Source: an uncultured Kineothrix sp.
Lineage (GTDB): Bacteria > Bacillota > Clostridia > Lachnospirales > Lachnospiraceae
NCBI GenBank assembly: GCA_910588855.1
Contig: CAJUSR010000010.1
Coordinates: forward strand, 1 to 64,000
Direction of reading: 5' to 3'
DNA: 64,000 bases
Shown: positions 31,008-39,962 of the stretch, piece by piece
Numbering within the stretch: the stretch's first letter is position 1
Layout: each line of letters starts with the position of its first letter
The notes under the pieces: generated by a model
Told to the model about the DNA's origin: nothing
Database searches by the model: none
Seen by the model: the letters and a program-made list of their open reading frames with translations, nothing else
Position numbers and translations under genes: made by a program

Positions 31008-31654
31008 TTTTTCACCCGTTTTCCGTTCCTTTTTTTATAATCAGCACATTGTTCCGTCAAAAAACATTCCTCACATCTTGGAGTCGGCGCCTTACATATC
31101 TCGCGCCCCAGCGTAATTAAATGTATATTCCACAAAATCCAATGCTCTTTCGGTAAAGCCTTCATCAAATCCTGCTCCACCTTGTACGGGTCTTCTTCCT
31201 CCGTCAAGCCCAGCTTTTTTGATATCCTCTTTACATGGGTGTCCACCACAATACTCGGCTCATGATAGATATTCCCCCGTATAACATTCGCCGTTTTCCT
31301 CCCCACGCCTGCCAAAGAAGTCAAATCTTCCAAACTTTCCGGAACTTCCCCGCCAAATTTCTCTATCAAATCCTTACAACATGCAATGATATTTTTCGCC
31401 TTATTATGGTAAAACCCGGTAGAATGAATATCTTTTTCCAGTTCTTTTAAATCTGCCGCCGCAAATGCAGCCACATCCGTATATTTCCGGAACAAATCCG
31501 CAGTCACCAGATTGACCCTGGCATCCGTACATTGGGCGCTTAAAATCGTTGCAATCAAAAGCTGCCATGCATTCTCATGATTCAAATAACACCTGTAATC
31601 CGTTCCGTACCTCTCATCCAGCAAATCTAAAATTGCTTTTGTCTTTTTTGTCAT
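31004..31654 (-). CDS. nth: Endonuclease III
   Basis: A 216-residue DNA glycosylase/AP lyase for oxidised pyrimidines in base-excision repair. The helix-hairpin-helix with catalytic Lys and Asp is visible (LAGVGRKTANVIRG, then SIVVDTHVKRISKKLGL). The [4Fe-4S] ligands are in the canonical C-x6-C-x2-C-x5-C spacing (CKAPTPRCEECFLTEQC). Length and motif order are standard. Overlaps both neighbours by 4 bp. Confidence 0.96.
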   Translation of the reverse strand: MTKKTKAILDLLDERYGTDYRCYLNHENAWQLLIATILSAQCTDARVNLVTADLFRKYTDVAAFAAADLKELEKDIHSTGFYHNKAKNIIACCKDLIEKFGGEVPESLEDLTSLAGVGRKTANVIRGNIYHEPSIVVDTHVKRISKKLGLTEEEDPYKVEQDLMKALPKEHWILWNIHLITLGREICKAPTPRCEECFLTEQCADYKKRNGKRVKK

Positions 31655-33456
31655 TCCAACCTCCCTGCCGCCATCTTATGCCAGCCTGAGCCTTTCCCTT
31701 CAATTACTGTTGTTTCCGCTTCTTTTGTCAAAGGGTTCCTTTTCCCATAGTCAAAAAGCACCATCGTCTCCGTTCCTGTTTTCTCCATATGCCCCCCTGC
31801 CCTCCACACCGGATAGGCAAACACTTCCATATGCGTCATTCTGGCTATCTGCTTTGGCTGATAGCCCCCATAACCGGGTAAAATTCCCCGAAGCTCCTCA
31901 TCTTTATTATAAAAATCCCAAAACCTTTCTTTATATGCCGACAAATCTTTTGCAAAATCAGGGCGGCTCTTCATATTTTCCCTAAGATATATATCGTAAG
32001 TTAAAAGTTCTTTATAAAGTTCTTCCTGCCCCTTCCCATAGCGGAGGGCAAATTCAAGCAGCACTTCATACCGGTATTGACGGGACGGGCTGTTTACGAA
32101 GTACCCCTTTTCCTCATAATATTCCGCCAATTTTTCAAACATGGAAAAAGGACTGTCAAACAGGCTTTCCAATACAGGAAGCGTATGGGCAAACTGGCTG
32201 CTGTTATAATACAGCTCCACCATCTCCTCTATCCTCTTGAGCCTGCAAACATCTTCAAAAGAAAGCCAACGGGAACGCAATACTTCATAAGGAGGCATGG
32301 ACATATACTTTATCCCGTATTCTTCCGCCCTCCCATACATAGGCGAGCCTTTCAGCACTTTCAAAAACCCCAGCTGCAACTGCTCCGGTTTCATTCCGTA
32401 CACTACATCAAAGGATTGCCCAAAGCTTTTATAATCCTCATAAGGCAAACCTGCTATCAAATCCAAATGTATATGCACATTGTTCCCTCTATGTATACAC
32501 TCTACCGTTTCCTTCAGCCTTTCCATATCCGCAAACCTATCAATCGCCCTCAAGGTAACGGGATTTGCCGACTGGACACCGATTTCAAGCTGCACCAGCC
32601 CGGGCCGCATTTGTGATAAAACTGCAATTTCCTTATCGTCTAACCGGTCTGCCGCTATTTCAAAATGAAAATTCGTGATGCCATTGTCATGAGCGGCAAG
32701 ATACTGCCAGATTTCCATCGTATGCTCATGGCTGCAATTGAACGTCCTATCCACAAATTTTACTTGTGCCACTTTTTCATCCAAAAAGAGCTGCAATTCC
32801 TTTTTCACCGTTTCCGTATGGCGGAACCTTACGCTTTTGTCGATGGACGATAAGCAATAGCTACAGCGGAAAGGGCAACCTCTTGAAGATTCATAATAAA
32901 TAATCTTATTTTGGAAAGAATCCATTTTTTTATATAAAAATGGGAGGCAATTCATATTTACCGGTTCACGCTCCCCCGTATTGATAATCTGCCCTGCCTG
33001 CCGGAAAATAATTCCGGCAATCCCTTCCAACCCGTTTTTCGCCTCCTGCCCCTTTCTGCAACTCTTTTCTTTATAATAAGCAAACAATTCCCGAAAGGTT
33101 TCTTCTCCTTCCCCTGCCATAATCCCTGTTATCTCCTCGTGTTCCTCAAGGATTGACCCTGAATTGAAGCTCACTTCCGGCCCGCCCAGCCAAATAGGCA
33201 ACTCAGGCATTATTTTATGCAGCTCTGCCGTCAATTCCTGCACCAGCCTCCAATTCCAAATATAGCAGGAAAATGCCGCCACGTCCGGTCTTCTTTTATA
33301 CAAACCCGATAAAATGCCTCCCATCGGATTGTTTATCGTATACTCCGCAATTTCAATCTCATTTTCATATTCCGCCCCTGCATAAGCTTTCAGGCTGTAT
33401 ACTGCCGGATTGGAATGTATGTATTTGGCATTTATTGCAACTAACAAAAATTTCAT
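31651..33456 (-). CDS. B12-binding-domain radical SAM protein with DUF4080
   Basis: A 601-residue radical SAM enzyme. An N-terminal cobalamin-binding-like domain (about 1-130, with IWLGGPEVSFNSGSILEEHE), the SAM/Fe-S motif CPFRCSYC (CxxxCxxC) near residue 197, and a C-terminal DUF4080 region (about 380-560). The substrate is unknown; related enzymes methylate or rearrange small molecules. It is the first gene of the operon with nth and the DnaQ-like exonuclease, by overlaps of 4 bp each, but I would not infer a repair role from that alone. Confidence 0.9.
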   Translation of the reverse strand: MKFLLVAINAKYIHSNPAVYSLKAYAGAEYENEIEIAEYTINNPMGGILSGLYKRRPDVAAFSCYIWNWRLVQELTAELHKIMPELPIWLGGPEVSFNSGSILEEHEEITGIMAGEGEETFRELFAYYKEKSCRKGQEAKNGLEGIAGIIFRQAGQIINTGEREPVNMNCLPFLYKKMDSFQNKIIYYESSRGCPFRCSYCLSSIDKSVRFRHTETVKKELQLFLDEKVAQVKFVDRTFNCSHEHTMEIWQYLAAHDNGITNFHFEIAADRLDDKEIAVLSQMRPGLVQLEIGVQSANPVTLRAIDRFADMERLKETVECIHRGNNVHIHLDLIAGLPYEDYKSFGQSFDVVYGMKPEQLQLGFLKVLKGSPMYGRAEEYGIKYMSMPPYEVLRSRWLSFEDVCRLKRIEEMVELYYNSSQFAHTLPVLESLFDSPFSMFEKLAEYYEEKGYFVNSPSRQYRYEVLLEFALRYGKGQEELYKELLTYDIYLRENMKSRPDFAKDLSAYKERFWDFYNKDEELRGILPGYGGYQPKQIARMTHMEVFAYPVWRAGGHMEKTGTETMVLFDYGKRNPLTKEAETTVIEGKGSGWHKMAAGRLE

Positions 33457-33610
33457 CGTTCCATCCTTTTAAATAATACCTTCTTCCTCTTGACAGTATA
33501 ACACACAATACTGTTTTGTTATATAACTTTATCTTGCATCTTCAAATTACCTATGGAATATTAAAAGAGTAAATTTATCACCGGGTACATAAGAGAAAGG
33601 GGAGTTATAA

Positions 33611-33949
33611 ATGAAAACAAGAATTAAGCAATTACGGCAGGAGAAAAACTACACACAGGAATTCCTTGCCATTAAAGTAGGTGCCAATCAAACTGCTCTC
33701 AGCCGGATTGAATGCGGCCTGAGCATCCCGGATGCCGATTTAATCGTCAGGCTTTCCGCCGCCTTCCACGTATCGGCCGATTATATCCTCTGCTTATCCG
33801 ACCAACGCCTGTCAGAAAACAATACCGCAAAGCGGAATGCCGATGCCCGCAGCGGATATCAGACCCAGCTTTCACTGCTCCAAAGGTTAACCCCAAACCA
33901 ACGCATTCACCTTCAGCATTTCCTTGAAAGCATCGGAGGGCTTTACTGA
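33611..33949 (+). CDS. XRE-family helix-turn-helix regulator
   Basis: A 112-residue protein with an N-terminal Cro/CI-type HTH (IKQLRQEKNYTQEFLAIKVG, then TALSRIECGLSIPDADLIV, then YILCLSD). The C-terminal part is short and without a known domain. AAAGGGGAG precedes the ATG. It stands alone between the radical SAM operon and a full copy of the R1 repeat. The target is unknown. Confidence 0.88.
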   Translation: MKTRIKQLRQEKNYTQEFLAIKVGANQTALSRIECGLSIPDADLIVRLSAAFHVSADYILCLSDQRLSENNTAKRNADARSGYQTQLSLLQRLTPNQRIHLQHFLESIGGLY

Positions 33950-34013
33950 CGCTGAAACTTTGACATCCCAATCCCAATGCAAAACATGCCTTTGGAACCA
34001 AGGGGTTGCCTCC
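33950..34013. other. Short spacer between HTH gene and R1 repeat
   Basis: Contains a hairpin CCTTTGG-AA-CCAAGG (about 33989-34003) that could serve as a weak terminator. Nothing else is seen. Confidence 0.35.
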
Positions 34014-34267
34014 ATAGGATTCGGGTGTCAAAAGGTCTTCCCTGCAGTGCCGCTTGGCAGATTTCACAAAAAAATATTGTGCAAGTGGCTTTTGTACGAT
34101 GGAGAGGAGACTCTAAAATCGTGGAAGCCAATGCTGAACACGATTTTCGCCTTAAGAGGCTCATCGGAATGCTCCGTACAATAGCAAAACAAGTTTTGCG
34201 GCACAAATTTTTTGTGCAATATGCCAAGCGGCACTGCAGGGAAGACCTTTTGACACCCGAATCCTAT
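34014..34267. repeat. Long inverted-arm repeat (R1), full copy 2
   Basis: ATAGGATTCGGGTGTC opens the left arm and GACACCCGAATCCTAT closes the right arm. The first 43 bp of the arm proper are perfectly complementary, closer than in copy 1. The centre is almost identical to copy 1, including the inner stem AAAATCGTG/CACGATTTT, but copy 2 has an extra small hairpin CAAAAC-AA-GTTTTG near the right arm. Same orientation as copy 1. No transposase is encoded. Confidence 0.85.
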
Positions 34268-34278
34268 TTAATAAAAAT

Positions 34279-34320
34279 AATGGGAAAAAATATGCATTTT
34301 ACCGCATACTTTTTCCCATT
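34279..34320 (-). terminator. Terminator downstream of galT
   Basis: AATGGGAAAAA-A/G-TATGC pairs with GCATA-CTTTTTCCCATT over an 8-nt loop. Both strands carry T-rich 3' arms, so it can act in either direction; it separates the HTH side from the galKT operon. Confidence 0.7.
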
Positions 34321-34390
34321 TTGCTTGGGCGCCTAAGCCCTGCCCATCGGCATTGCCTAACAGTCCACACCAAGATAGTATGTAAAAAAA

Positions 34391-35899
34391 TCAAATCACA
34401 TCCAAAAATCTTTCAAATGCCGCTTTTCCTTCTTCCGTCCTCTTGTAAACCCCGGCATCCTCCAGTACCTGCATAAATACATCACCAATTTCCTTATGTA
34501 GGATTTCCATTACTTTTTCTTTCGTATCCCTGCTCTCCGGCTCATACTTCGGAAGAAATTCATCTACCCAATCGGCATGTTTTTCCAGTTCCCCATCACC
34601 CCGGATATCCTTTTTTGTCAAAATAGCCTCCGCCAGTCTATCCATTTCTCCTTTCAGCCTGGCCGGCAGCACTGCCAAACCCATCACTTCAATCAAACCG
34701 ATATTTTCCTTTTTAATGTGATGCAGCTTTGCATGAGGATGGTATACGCCCAAAGGATGTTCCTCCGTCGTAATATTGTTGCGCAATACCAAATCCAGTT
34801 CATACTTATTGCCCCGCTTTCTGGCAATAGGCGTAATCGTATTATGGGGCTCCCCGTCCGTATAGGCATAGACAAAAGCGGTTTCATCCGTATATTCCCG
34901 CCATTTTTCCAATATTACATCCGCCAATGCAATCAGCCTGTCGCTGTCCGTATGGGCAATACGGATTACTGACATGGGCCAGTTGACTATGCCGGCTTCC
35001 ACGTCCTCAAAACCTTTTATCGTAAAGCTTTTCTCCACATCCGCCCTTGCCATAGCAAACTCATAATGACCACCCTGGAAGTGGTCATGGCTTAAGATGG
35101 AGCCGCCCACTATCGGCAAATCCGCATTGGACCCAACGAAATAATGGGGGAACTGCTTCACAAAATCAAATAGCTTACAGAACGTATCATGCTCAATTTT
35201 CATCGGGATATGTTCCGAATTAAACACAATACAATGCTCGTTATAATACACATAAGGCGAGTATTGGAATCCCCACTTGGAGCCATGTATTTTTATCGGG
35301 ATTACCCTATGGTTCTGCCTTGCCGGATGGTTTATGCGTCCTGCATAGCCTTCATTTTCCACACAAAGCAGACATTTCGGATAGCCGCCCTGTTTCGCGT
35401 TTTTCGCTGCCGCAATCGCTTTTGGGTCTTTCTCCGGCTTTGACAAATTGATGGTAATATCCAAATCCCCATATTGGGTATCCGCTGTCCATTTCTGGTC
35501 TTTCTTAATCCGGTATCTTCTGATATAATCCGTATCCTGGCTGAACTTGTAATAAAAATCCGTTGCCTTTTCCGGCCCCTGCTCATACAGACCCCAAAAT
35601 TTGCGGATTACTTCGCTTGGCCTTGGCACAAGCATACTCATAATCTTCGTATCGAACAAATCCCGGTAAACAATGCCGTCCTCTTTCATAATCCCTTCTT
35701 TTACGGCATAATCCATCATCCTTCCAAGCACTTCTTCCAGTTCTTCCACAGAAGTTTCCTGCACAGCATTGCCATCCTCTATTTCGTCCAGACCAAAAAG
35801 TTCCAGCAGTCTGTTTACCGTATAAATCTCATCTTCTTTTTCTACCAGCCCTGTCTGTAACCCATAGGCTACCAACTTCTTTATATCCTGCTCTATCAT
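34391..35899 (-). CDS. galT: UDP-glucose--hexose-1-phosphate uridylyltransferase, class II
   Basis: A 502-residue Firmicutes-type GalT, which exchanges UMP between UDP-glucose and galactose-1-phosphate in the Leloir pathway. N-terminus IEQDIKKLVAYGLQTGLVE is typical. The active-site segment is GGSILSHDHFQGGHYEFAM (His-x-His-x-Gln type). The start is the ATG with IEQD; a longer frame begins 42 bp upstream without support. It lies 22 bp after galK in the same operon. galE is not in the window. Confidence 0.96.
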   Translation of the reverse strand: MIEQDIKKLVAYGLQTGLVEKEDEIYTVNRLLELFGLDEIEDGNAVQETSVEELEEVLGRMMDYAVKEGIMKEDGIVYRDLFDTKIMSMLVPRPSEVIRKFWGLYEQGPEKATDFYYKFSQDTDYIRRYRIKKDQKWTADTQYGDLDITINLSKPEKDPKAIAAAKNAKQGGYPKCLLCVENEGYAGRINHPARQNHRVIPIKIHGSKWGFQYSPYVYYNEHCIVFNSEHIPMKIEHDTFCKLFDFVKQFPHYFVGSNADLPIVGGSILSHDHFQGGHYEFAMARADVEKSFTIKGFEDVEAGIVNWPMSVIRIAHTDSDRLIALADVILEKWREYTDETAFVYAYTDGEPHNTITPIARKRGNKYELDLVLRNNITTEEHPLGVYHPHAKLHHIKKENIGLIEVMGLAVLPARLKGEMDRLAEAILTKKDIRGDGELEKHADWVDEFLPKYEPESRDTKEKVMEILHKEIGDVFMQVLEDAGVYKRTEEGKAAFERFLDVI

Positions 35900-35921
35900 A
35901 TCCGGCTGCCCCTCTCTTCCC

Positions 35922-37109
35922 TTATAAAACTGCCGGGCCATCGCCGATTTCCACTACATAAAAATCTGCCGCATACCCGATTTTCTCCTTATAAGCTTTT
36001 CCTACCTTTTCAATAAAGGAATCAATTGCATCTGTCTTCACGATGCTTACCGTGCATCCGCCGAAACCGGCCCCCGTCATCCTGGAACCGATAACACCGT
36101 CTACTTTCCATGCTTCTTCCACCAAAGTATCCAGCTCTACCCCGGTTACCTCATAATCAAACTGAAGGGAAGTATGGGATGCATTCATCAATTTCCCAAA
36201 CAGCTCCACATCGTTATTCTTTAAAGCCTCTACTGCCTTCACCGTCCTGCGGTTTTCATATACTGCATGTTTCGCCCTTCTTACACGGGTTTCATCCTTA
36301 ATCGCAGTCTTATACTGTTCAAACTGTTCTTCCGTCAAATCCCCTAAGCTGTTAATCCCTACCACTGCTTGGATTTCCGCAAGGGCGGTTTCGCATTCGC
36401 TCCTTCTTTCATTGTATTTGGAATCCCCAAGCCCACGTTTTTTATTGCTGCAGGAAATAACAATCTTTGCATTCTCCAGTTTAATCGGCGCATACTCAAA
36501 AGATAAGTCCGCCGTATCCAAAAAGATGGCATGGCCTTCCTTCCCCATCGCAATGGCAAACTGATCCATAATACCGCAATTTACCCCATTATACTTGTTT
36601 TCCGAAAACTGTCCGATTAATGCCAAGTCCTGATTGCTCACATCAAAGCCAAAGAAATCCCGCAGGATAAAACCTGTCAGCACTTCTACCGATGCCGACG
36701 AAGAAAGGCCAGAACCATTGGGGATATTCCCGTTCAGCATCAAATCCATACCGCAAGGAATTTCAAAGCCTTTCTCGCCAAACGCCCACATAACTCCCTT
36801 CGGGTAGTTCGTCCATCCCGCTTCCTTTGCCGGCTTCAAATCATCCAGGCTGGATTCGATAACCCCCAGATGACCAAAATTCATAGAATAAAAGCGGAGT
36901 TTCCTATCCTCCCTTTTCCTTGCTGCCCCGTAGGTACCTATTGTCAATGCACAGGGGAATACATGCCCACCGTTGTAATCCGTATGTTCCCCAATCATGT
37001 TCACACGCCCCGGCGCAAAATATGCTTTTGTTCCTTCCGTATCCCCGAATACCTCCGAAAATTTTTTCAGAATGATTTCTTTCATCTCCATTGCTGTCTT
37101 TTCTGCCAT
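35922..37109 (-). CDS. galK: Galactokinase
   Basis: A 395-residue GHMP kinase phosphorylating galactose at C1. Galactokinase signature FAPGRVNMIGEHTDYNGGHV near residue 30, ATP loop GSGLSSSASVEVLTGF, catalytic-base region ENKYNGVNCGIMDQFAIAMG, and MTGAGFGGCTVSIV near the C-terminus. Start chosen at the ATG of MAEKTAMEM, preceded by AAGGGATGGG. First gene of galK-galT. Galactose could come from the GH36 enzyme encoded at 59-61 kb. Confidence 0.96.
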   Translation of the reverse strand: MAEKTAMEMKEIILKKFSEVFGDTEGTKAYFAPGRVNMIGEHTDYNGGHVFPCALTIGTYGAARKREDRKLRFYSMNFGHLGVIESSLDDLKPAKEAGWTNYPKGVMWAFGEKGFEIPCGMDLMLNGNIPNGSGLSSSASVEVLTGFILRDFFGFDVSNQDLALIGQFSENKYNGVNCGIMDQFAIAMGKEGHAIFLDTADLSFEYAPIKLENAKIVISCSNKKRGLGDSKYNERRSECETALAEIQAVVGINSLGDLTEEQFEQYKTAIKDETRVRRAKHAVYENRRTVKAVEALKNNDVELFGKLMNASHTSLQFDYEVTGVELDTLVEEAWKVDGVIGSRMTGAGFGGCTVSIVKTDAIDSFIEKVGKAYKEKIGYAADFYVVEIGDGPAVL

Positions 37110-37189
37110 AACCCATCCCTTTCTGCCCATACACAGGCACTTATATTTTTGTTTTCTATTACTTTCTGCCGTTTTCCGGCGATCACTTC
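37110..37189. other. galK upstream region
   Basis: Probably contains the galK promoter but no clear pair of boxes is visible. It runs directly into the degenerate R1 copy. Confidence 0.3.
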
Positions 37190-37266
37190 CCTATACATAC
37201 CCGGATGCCAAACATCCTGCCCGGTCGAATCGTCTGGCAGACCTTTTGAAACCCGAACCCTATATA
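37190..37266. repeat. R1 repeat, collapsed degenerate copy 4
   Basis: CCTATACATACCCGGATGCC corresponds to the left arm tip and CTGGCAGACCTTTTGAAACC, followed by CGAACCCTATAT, to the right arm tip of the full copies; the centre is missing and pairing is imperfect. It sits between galK and the following hairpin modules. Confidence 0.6.
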
Positions 37267-37385
37267 ATAAAATTATAGTAGACCCTTCTCTAAAATCCAT
37301 AACCCATTGTTATAATTACTTGTCAAAATGTTAACACATACCAACCTCCATGCCGCCTCCCGGCGGCACAAACCATCAATGGTGA

Positions 37386-37440
37386 AAAAAAGTGTCTTCG
37401 ACACTTCATCAATTTATTTCCTTCTGGCGAAGGAATTTCT
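37386..37440. repeat. Modular hairpin repeat, copy b (middle hairpin missing)
   Basis: AAGTGTCTTCGACACTT is followed, without the GAAGAACC hairpin, by TTCCTTC-TGGC-GAAGGAA and then TTTCTTATATGG. Same order as copy a but shorter, so the hairpins behave as separable modules. Confidence 0.75.
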
Positions 37441-37441
37441 T

Positions 37442-37547
37442 ATATGGTAAAAAAGAATCCTGCTTGCAGGATTCTCCGCCTGCGGCGGGTCGCGACAGCG
37501 ACATACTCCCCCTCCGCCGCAGTGCGATAATTACTTTTTTACCATAT
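37442..37547. repeat. Multi-stem palindromic element with 14-bp outer stem
   Basis: ATATGGTAAAAAAG (37442-37455) pairs perfectly with CTTTTTTACCATAT (37534-37547). Inside are AGAATCCTGC-TT-GCAGGATTCT, CTGCGGCGG with CCGCCGCAG (37480-37488 and 37514-37522), and GTCGC-GACA-GCGAC. The outer end TATATGGTAAAAAAG also occurs right after R1 copy 1 at 11516-11529. Function unknown. The remaining 100 bp to the AraC gene hold a short hairpin AGCAG-CCTTT-GCTGC. Confidence 0.7.
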
Positions 37548-37646
37548 GGGAAATTCGGAGAACTTTCCTATATGGTTAGAATTTCTCTGCGAAGCAGCCT
37601 TTGCTGCGAGTAGTTAGAAACTCTTCTCACGCTATGCATAATGCAT

Positions 37647-38540
37647 TTAGCTTTTCAATCTGGTTACCAGTTCTTCCACCTGTTCCAAATGTTCCCGGTT
37701 TTTCCTTGTTCCGCCCTTTTTCATCTCTCTTCGGTAAACAGAAGGAGGCATTTTTTTCATCTGGCGAAACGCCTTTGTAAAAACAAGGGGGTCCTGATAT
37801 CCGCAGGAAATAGCAATGCTTTCGATGGACAGCGACGTATGCTGCAAAAGTTCCGCCGCCTTAGTAATGCGGAAAGTCATCAAAAACTGCTGCGGCGACA
37901 TACCAAGGGCATTCTGGAATAAAGTATACAAATAACTGCGGTTAATGCAGACATAATCTGCCACATCCGTCACTTTAATCGGGTTACAGTAATTGCCCTG
38001 AATAAACTCCACTGCTTTACTGACATAAGTATCCGCCCAATCGCCCTGGTTCCTCTCGCGTACAGCCCCGCCCTCTGCAATCACAGACAAGAAAATGGAA
38101 AGCTGCCCTGTCCTGCGCAGTTCATTGGATATCCCGTAAGTATTATGTTCCATCATATCCTTTACTGCCTGATACAGTTCCCCGGAACGTTCGGAAACAA
38201 ACACCGGATATTCCACGGAAAGCCCTATCGCCTTTATATATTCCTGTGCTTTTGTTCCACTGAACCCTACCCACACATACGTCCAAGGATCTCCTTCATC
38301 CGATTGATAAAAAGCCAATTCCTCCGGCATAATCAGAAAACCGTACCCTGCTTCCAGAGGATATGTCTTTCCGCCAATCATAAATTTCCCTTTTCCGTTC
38401 AAAATATAATGAATCAAATAATGAGGTTTCCACGCAGGGCCAAAGCTATGCAGCGGCTCCGTTTTGGAACACCCGCAGCAATTCACATATAAACTCCCTG
38501 ATTTCTCCCCTCCGAACTCCAACTCATAAGCTTTTTCCAT
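37647..38540 (-). CDS. AraC-family regulator with cupin sensor
   Basis: A 297-residue regulator: N-terminal cupin ligand domain (LIHYILNGKGKFMIGGKTYP, then YGFLIMPEELAFYQSDEGDP) and C-terminal double helix-turn-helix (VADYVCINRSYLYTLFQNAL, then LSIESIAISCGYQDPLVFTK). This layout is that of sugar-responsive activators such as RafR/MsmR. It lies upstream of galK-galT in the same direction, so galactoside control is plausible but not shown. It is monocistronic, about 540 bp of repeats separating it from galK. Confidence 0.92.
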   Translation of the reverse strand: MEKAYELEFGGEKSGSLYVNCCGCSKTEPLHSFGPAWKPHYLIHYILNGKGKFMIGGKTYPLEAGYGFLIMPEELAFYQSDEGDPWTYVWVGFSGTKAQEYIKAIGLSVEYPVFVSERSGELYQAVKDMMEHNTYGISNELRRTGQLSIFLSVIAEGGAVRERNQGDWADTYVSKAVEFIQGNYCNPIKVTDVADYVCINRSYLYTLFQNALGMSPQQFLMTFRITKAAELLQHTSLSIESIAISCGYQDPLVFTKAFRQMKKMPPSVYRREMKKGGTRKNREHLEQVEELVTRLKS

Positions 38541-38647
38541 TTTCCAAAACCTTCTCCAACTGCAAATATAAAAAAGACGTTCTTCCGTTGCCCGCCCGTT
38601 CCATCGTCCTGCGCACAGTTTTCATGCAACCCAACAGTCAACTATAC

Positions 38648-38694
38648 AAAACACCCGGTTCTTCCAGCCAACTGCCTGCGAATACCGGGTGTTT
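38648..38694 (-). terminator. Terminator of the acyltransferase gene
   Basis: AAACACCCGG pairs with CCGGGTGTTT over a long loop; on the minus strand the 3' arm is followed by GTGTTTTGT. It lies 15 bp after the acyltransferase stop. Confidence 0.65.
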
Positions 38695-38709
38695 GATAAT
38701 CTATGCCTG

Positions 38710-39702
38710 TCAGCGCACTTCCATCCTTCCGAAAACCATTTTCCCTGCCCATGTAATCAGCCTGTTGCATAAAAAGGAAACGAAAACGGTAACCACTGCA
38801 CTGATAAGGAACCGCCATATATAATCCAATTCCAAACTATTGACACATTTCATAAATATGTAGGTATGGGTCAGATATATGTAGAGAGAGTTCTGCCCAA
38901 GGAAAACAAGAACCTTTCCCCTTACTCCGCATTTCGCCGCCATAATCAGGACTAACAGAGCCCATACCACCGTTGCCCCAATCTGAAACCATAGCTGATA
39001 CCCCGTTGGGTTTCCACCCAAATCCACTCCGCCATCTAACCCCCATTTTACCACAACCCCCATGCCCACAGCAAGGGCAGCCGCCAGAAAAATCCATACT
39101 TTATCCAAAACTTTTTTCACCGTTTCTTCATATTCCCCTGCAATTACACCAAGAACAAACGTAATATTGGAAACATACCAAAAATCCTGCATACCTTTCT
39201 GATAAAGTACATGGGACATGACATAAACAATCACCGAAAATACGGCAATCCTCGGCAGCCTGCCTCCTATTATCGTATAAACGGCAATGAATCTTATATA
39301 GAGCATAAACAGCACATACATATACCAATAATCATAGCCGCTGGCAAATGCCAGAAAATCCTGTATAGAAGTAAATCCTCCTGACAAAAGCTCTATGATT
39401 CCTACCACGATGAAATACGGAATATATACATTTTTTATCCTTTTCCAAACAAACTGCCCATGCATCCTTTCCCTCCCTAAGGATTTGACCATAGCATAAC
39501 CGGAAAACAAGAAAAAAATATCTACGCCATATACCCCAAGTTTTGTCAATGCCAGACGAAATATCTCCGCATTCCCTTCCATCGGGGCAAACCATGACCA
39601 CCATTCCGCATAATGGGACACAACCACCATAATTACTGCAATCCCTCTAAACCAATCCGTTTCCTTTTTTGGCATAAGCTGCCATTTCATTGCTTTTTCC
39701 AT
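38710..39702 (-). CDS. Membrane acyltransferase family 3
   Basis: A 330-residue integral membrane O-acyltransferase (OafA/NodX-like) with about ten helices. The N-terminal DWFRGIAVIMVVVSHYAEWW holds the conserved His, and GVDIFFLFSGYAMVKSL the second motif. These enzymes acetylate or succinylate cell-surface polysaccharides, lipids or peptidoglycan. No polysaccharide genes flank it. The start may be the second Met; no clear ribosome binding site distinguishes them. Confidence 0.88.
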   Translation of the reverse strand: MEKAMKWQLMPKKETDWFRGIAVIMVVVSHYAEWWSWFAPMEGNAEIFRLALTKLGVYGVDIFFLFSGYAMVKSLGRERMHGQFVWKRIKNVYIPYFIVVGIIELLSGGFTSIQDFLAFASGYDYWYMYVLFMLYIRFIAVYTIIGGRLPRIAVFSVIVYVMSHVLYQKGMQDFWYVSNITFVLGVIAGEYEETVKKVLDKVWIFLAAALAVGMGVVVKWGLDGGVDLGGNPTGYQLWFQIGATVVWALLVLIMAAKCGVRGKVLVFLGQNSLYIYLTHTYIFMKCVNSLELDYIWRFLISAVVTVFVSFLCNRLITWAGKMVFGRMEVR

Positions 39703-39885
39703 CTCTTTCCCTCGTTCCTGTTTTCCCAGTATCCCCTCTGCAAGACAAAATGTAAATTATATGAATCATAACAACCCTGCCCCCTATAATCAATGTAGAC
39801 CCATTTAAGATTTTCTTAATTTTTCTTTAAAAACAAGGCGATATCACTGGTAAACGGAAAGCATTTATGTTACTCTGAATAAACA

Positions 39886-39915
39886 TTGCAAAAGGAAACC
39901 GTTATCTGTTATAGT
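39886..39915 (+). promoter_or_regulatory. Promoter of the secreted VanW protein
   Basis: TTGCAA (39886-39891), 18-bp spacer, TATAGT (39910-39915), about 48 bp upstream of the start codon. Confidence 0.55.
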
Positions 39916-39962
39916 GTTAAAGCATACAGGTAAACAACAGGTACACAAAGGAGTAATGATTC

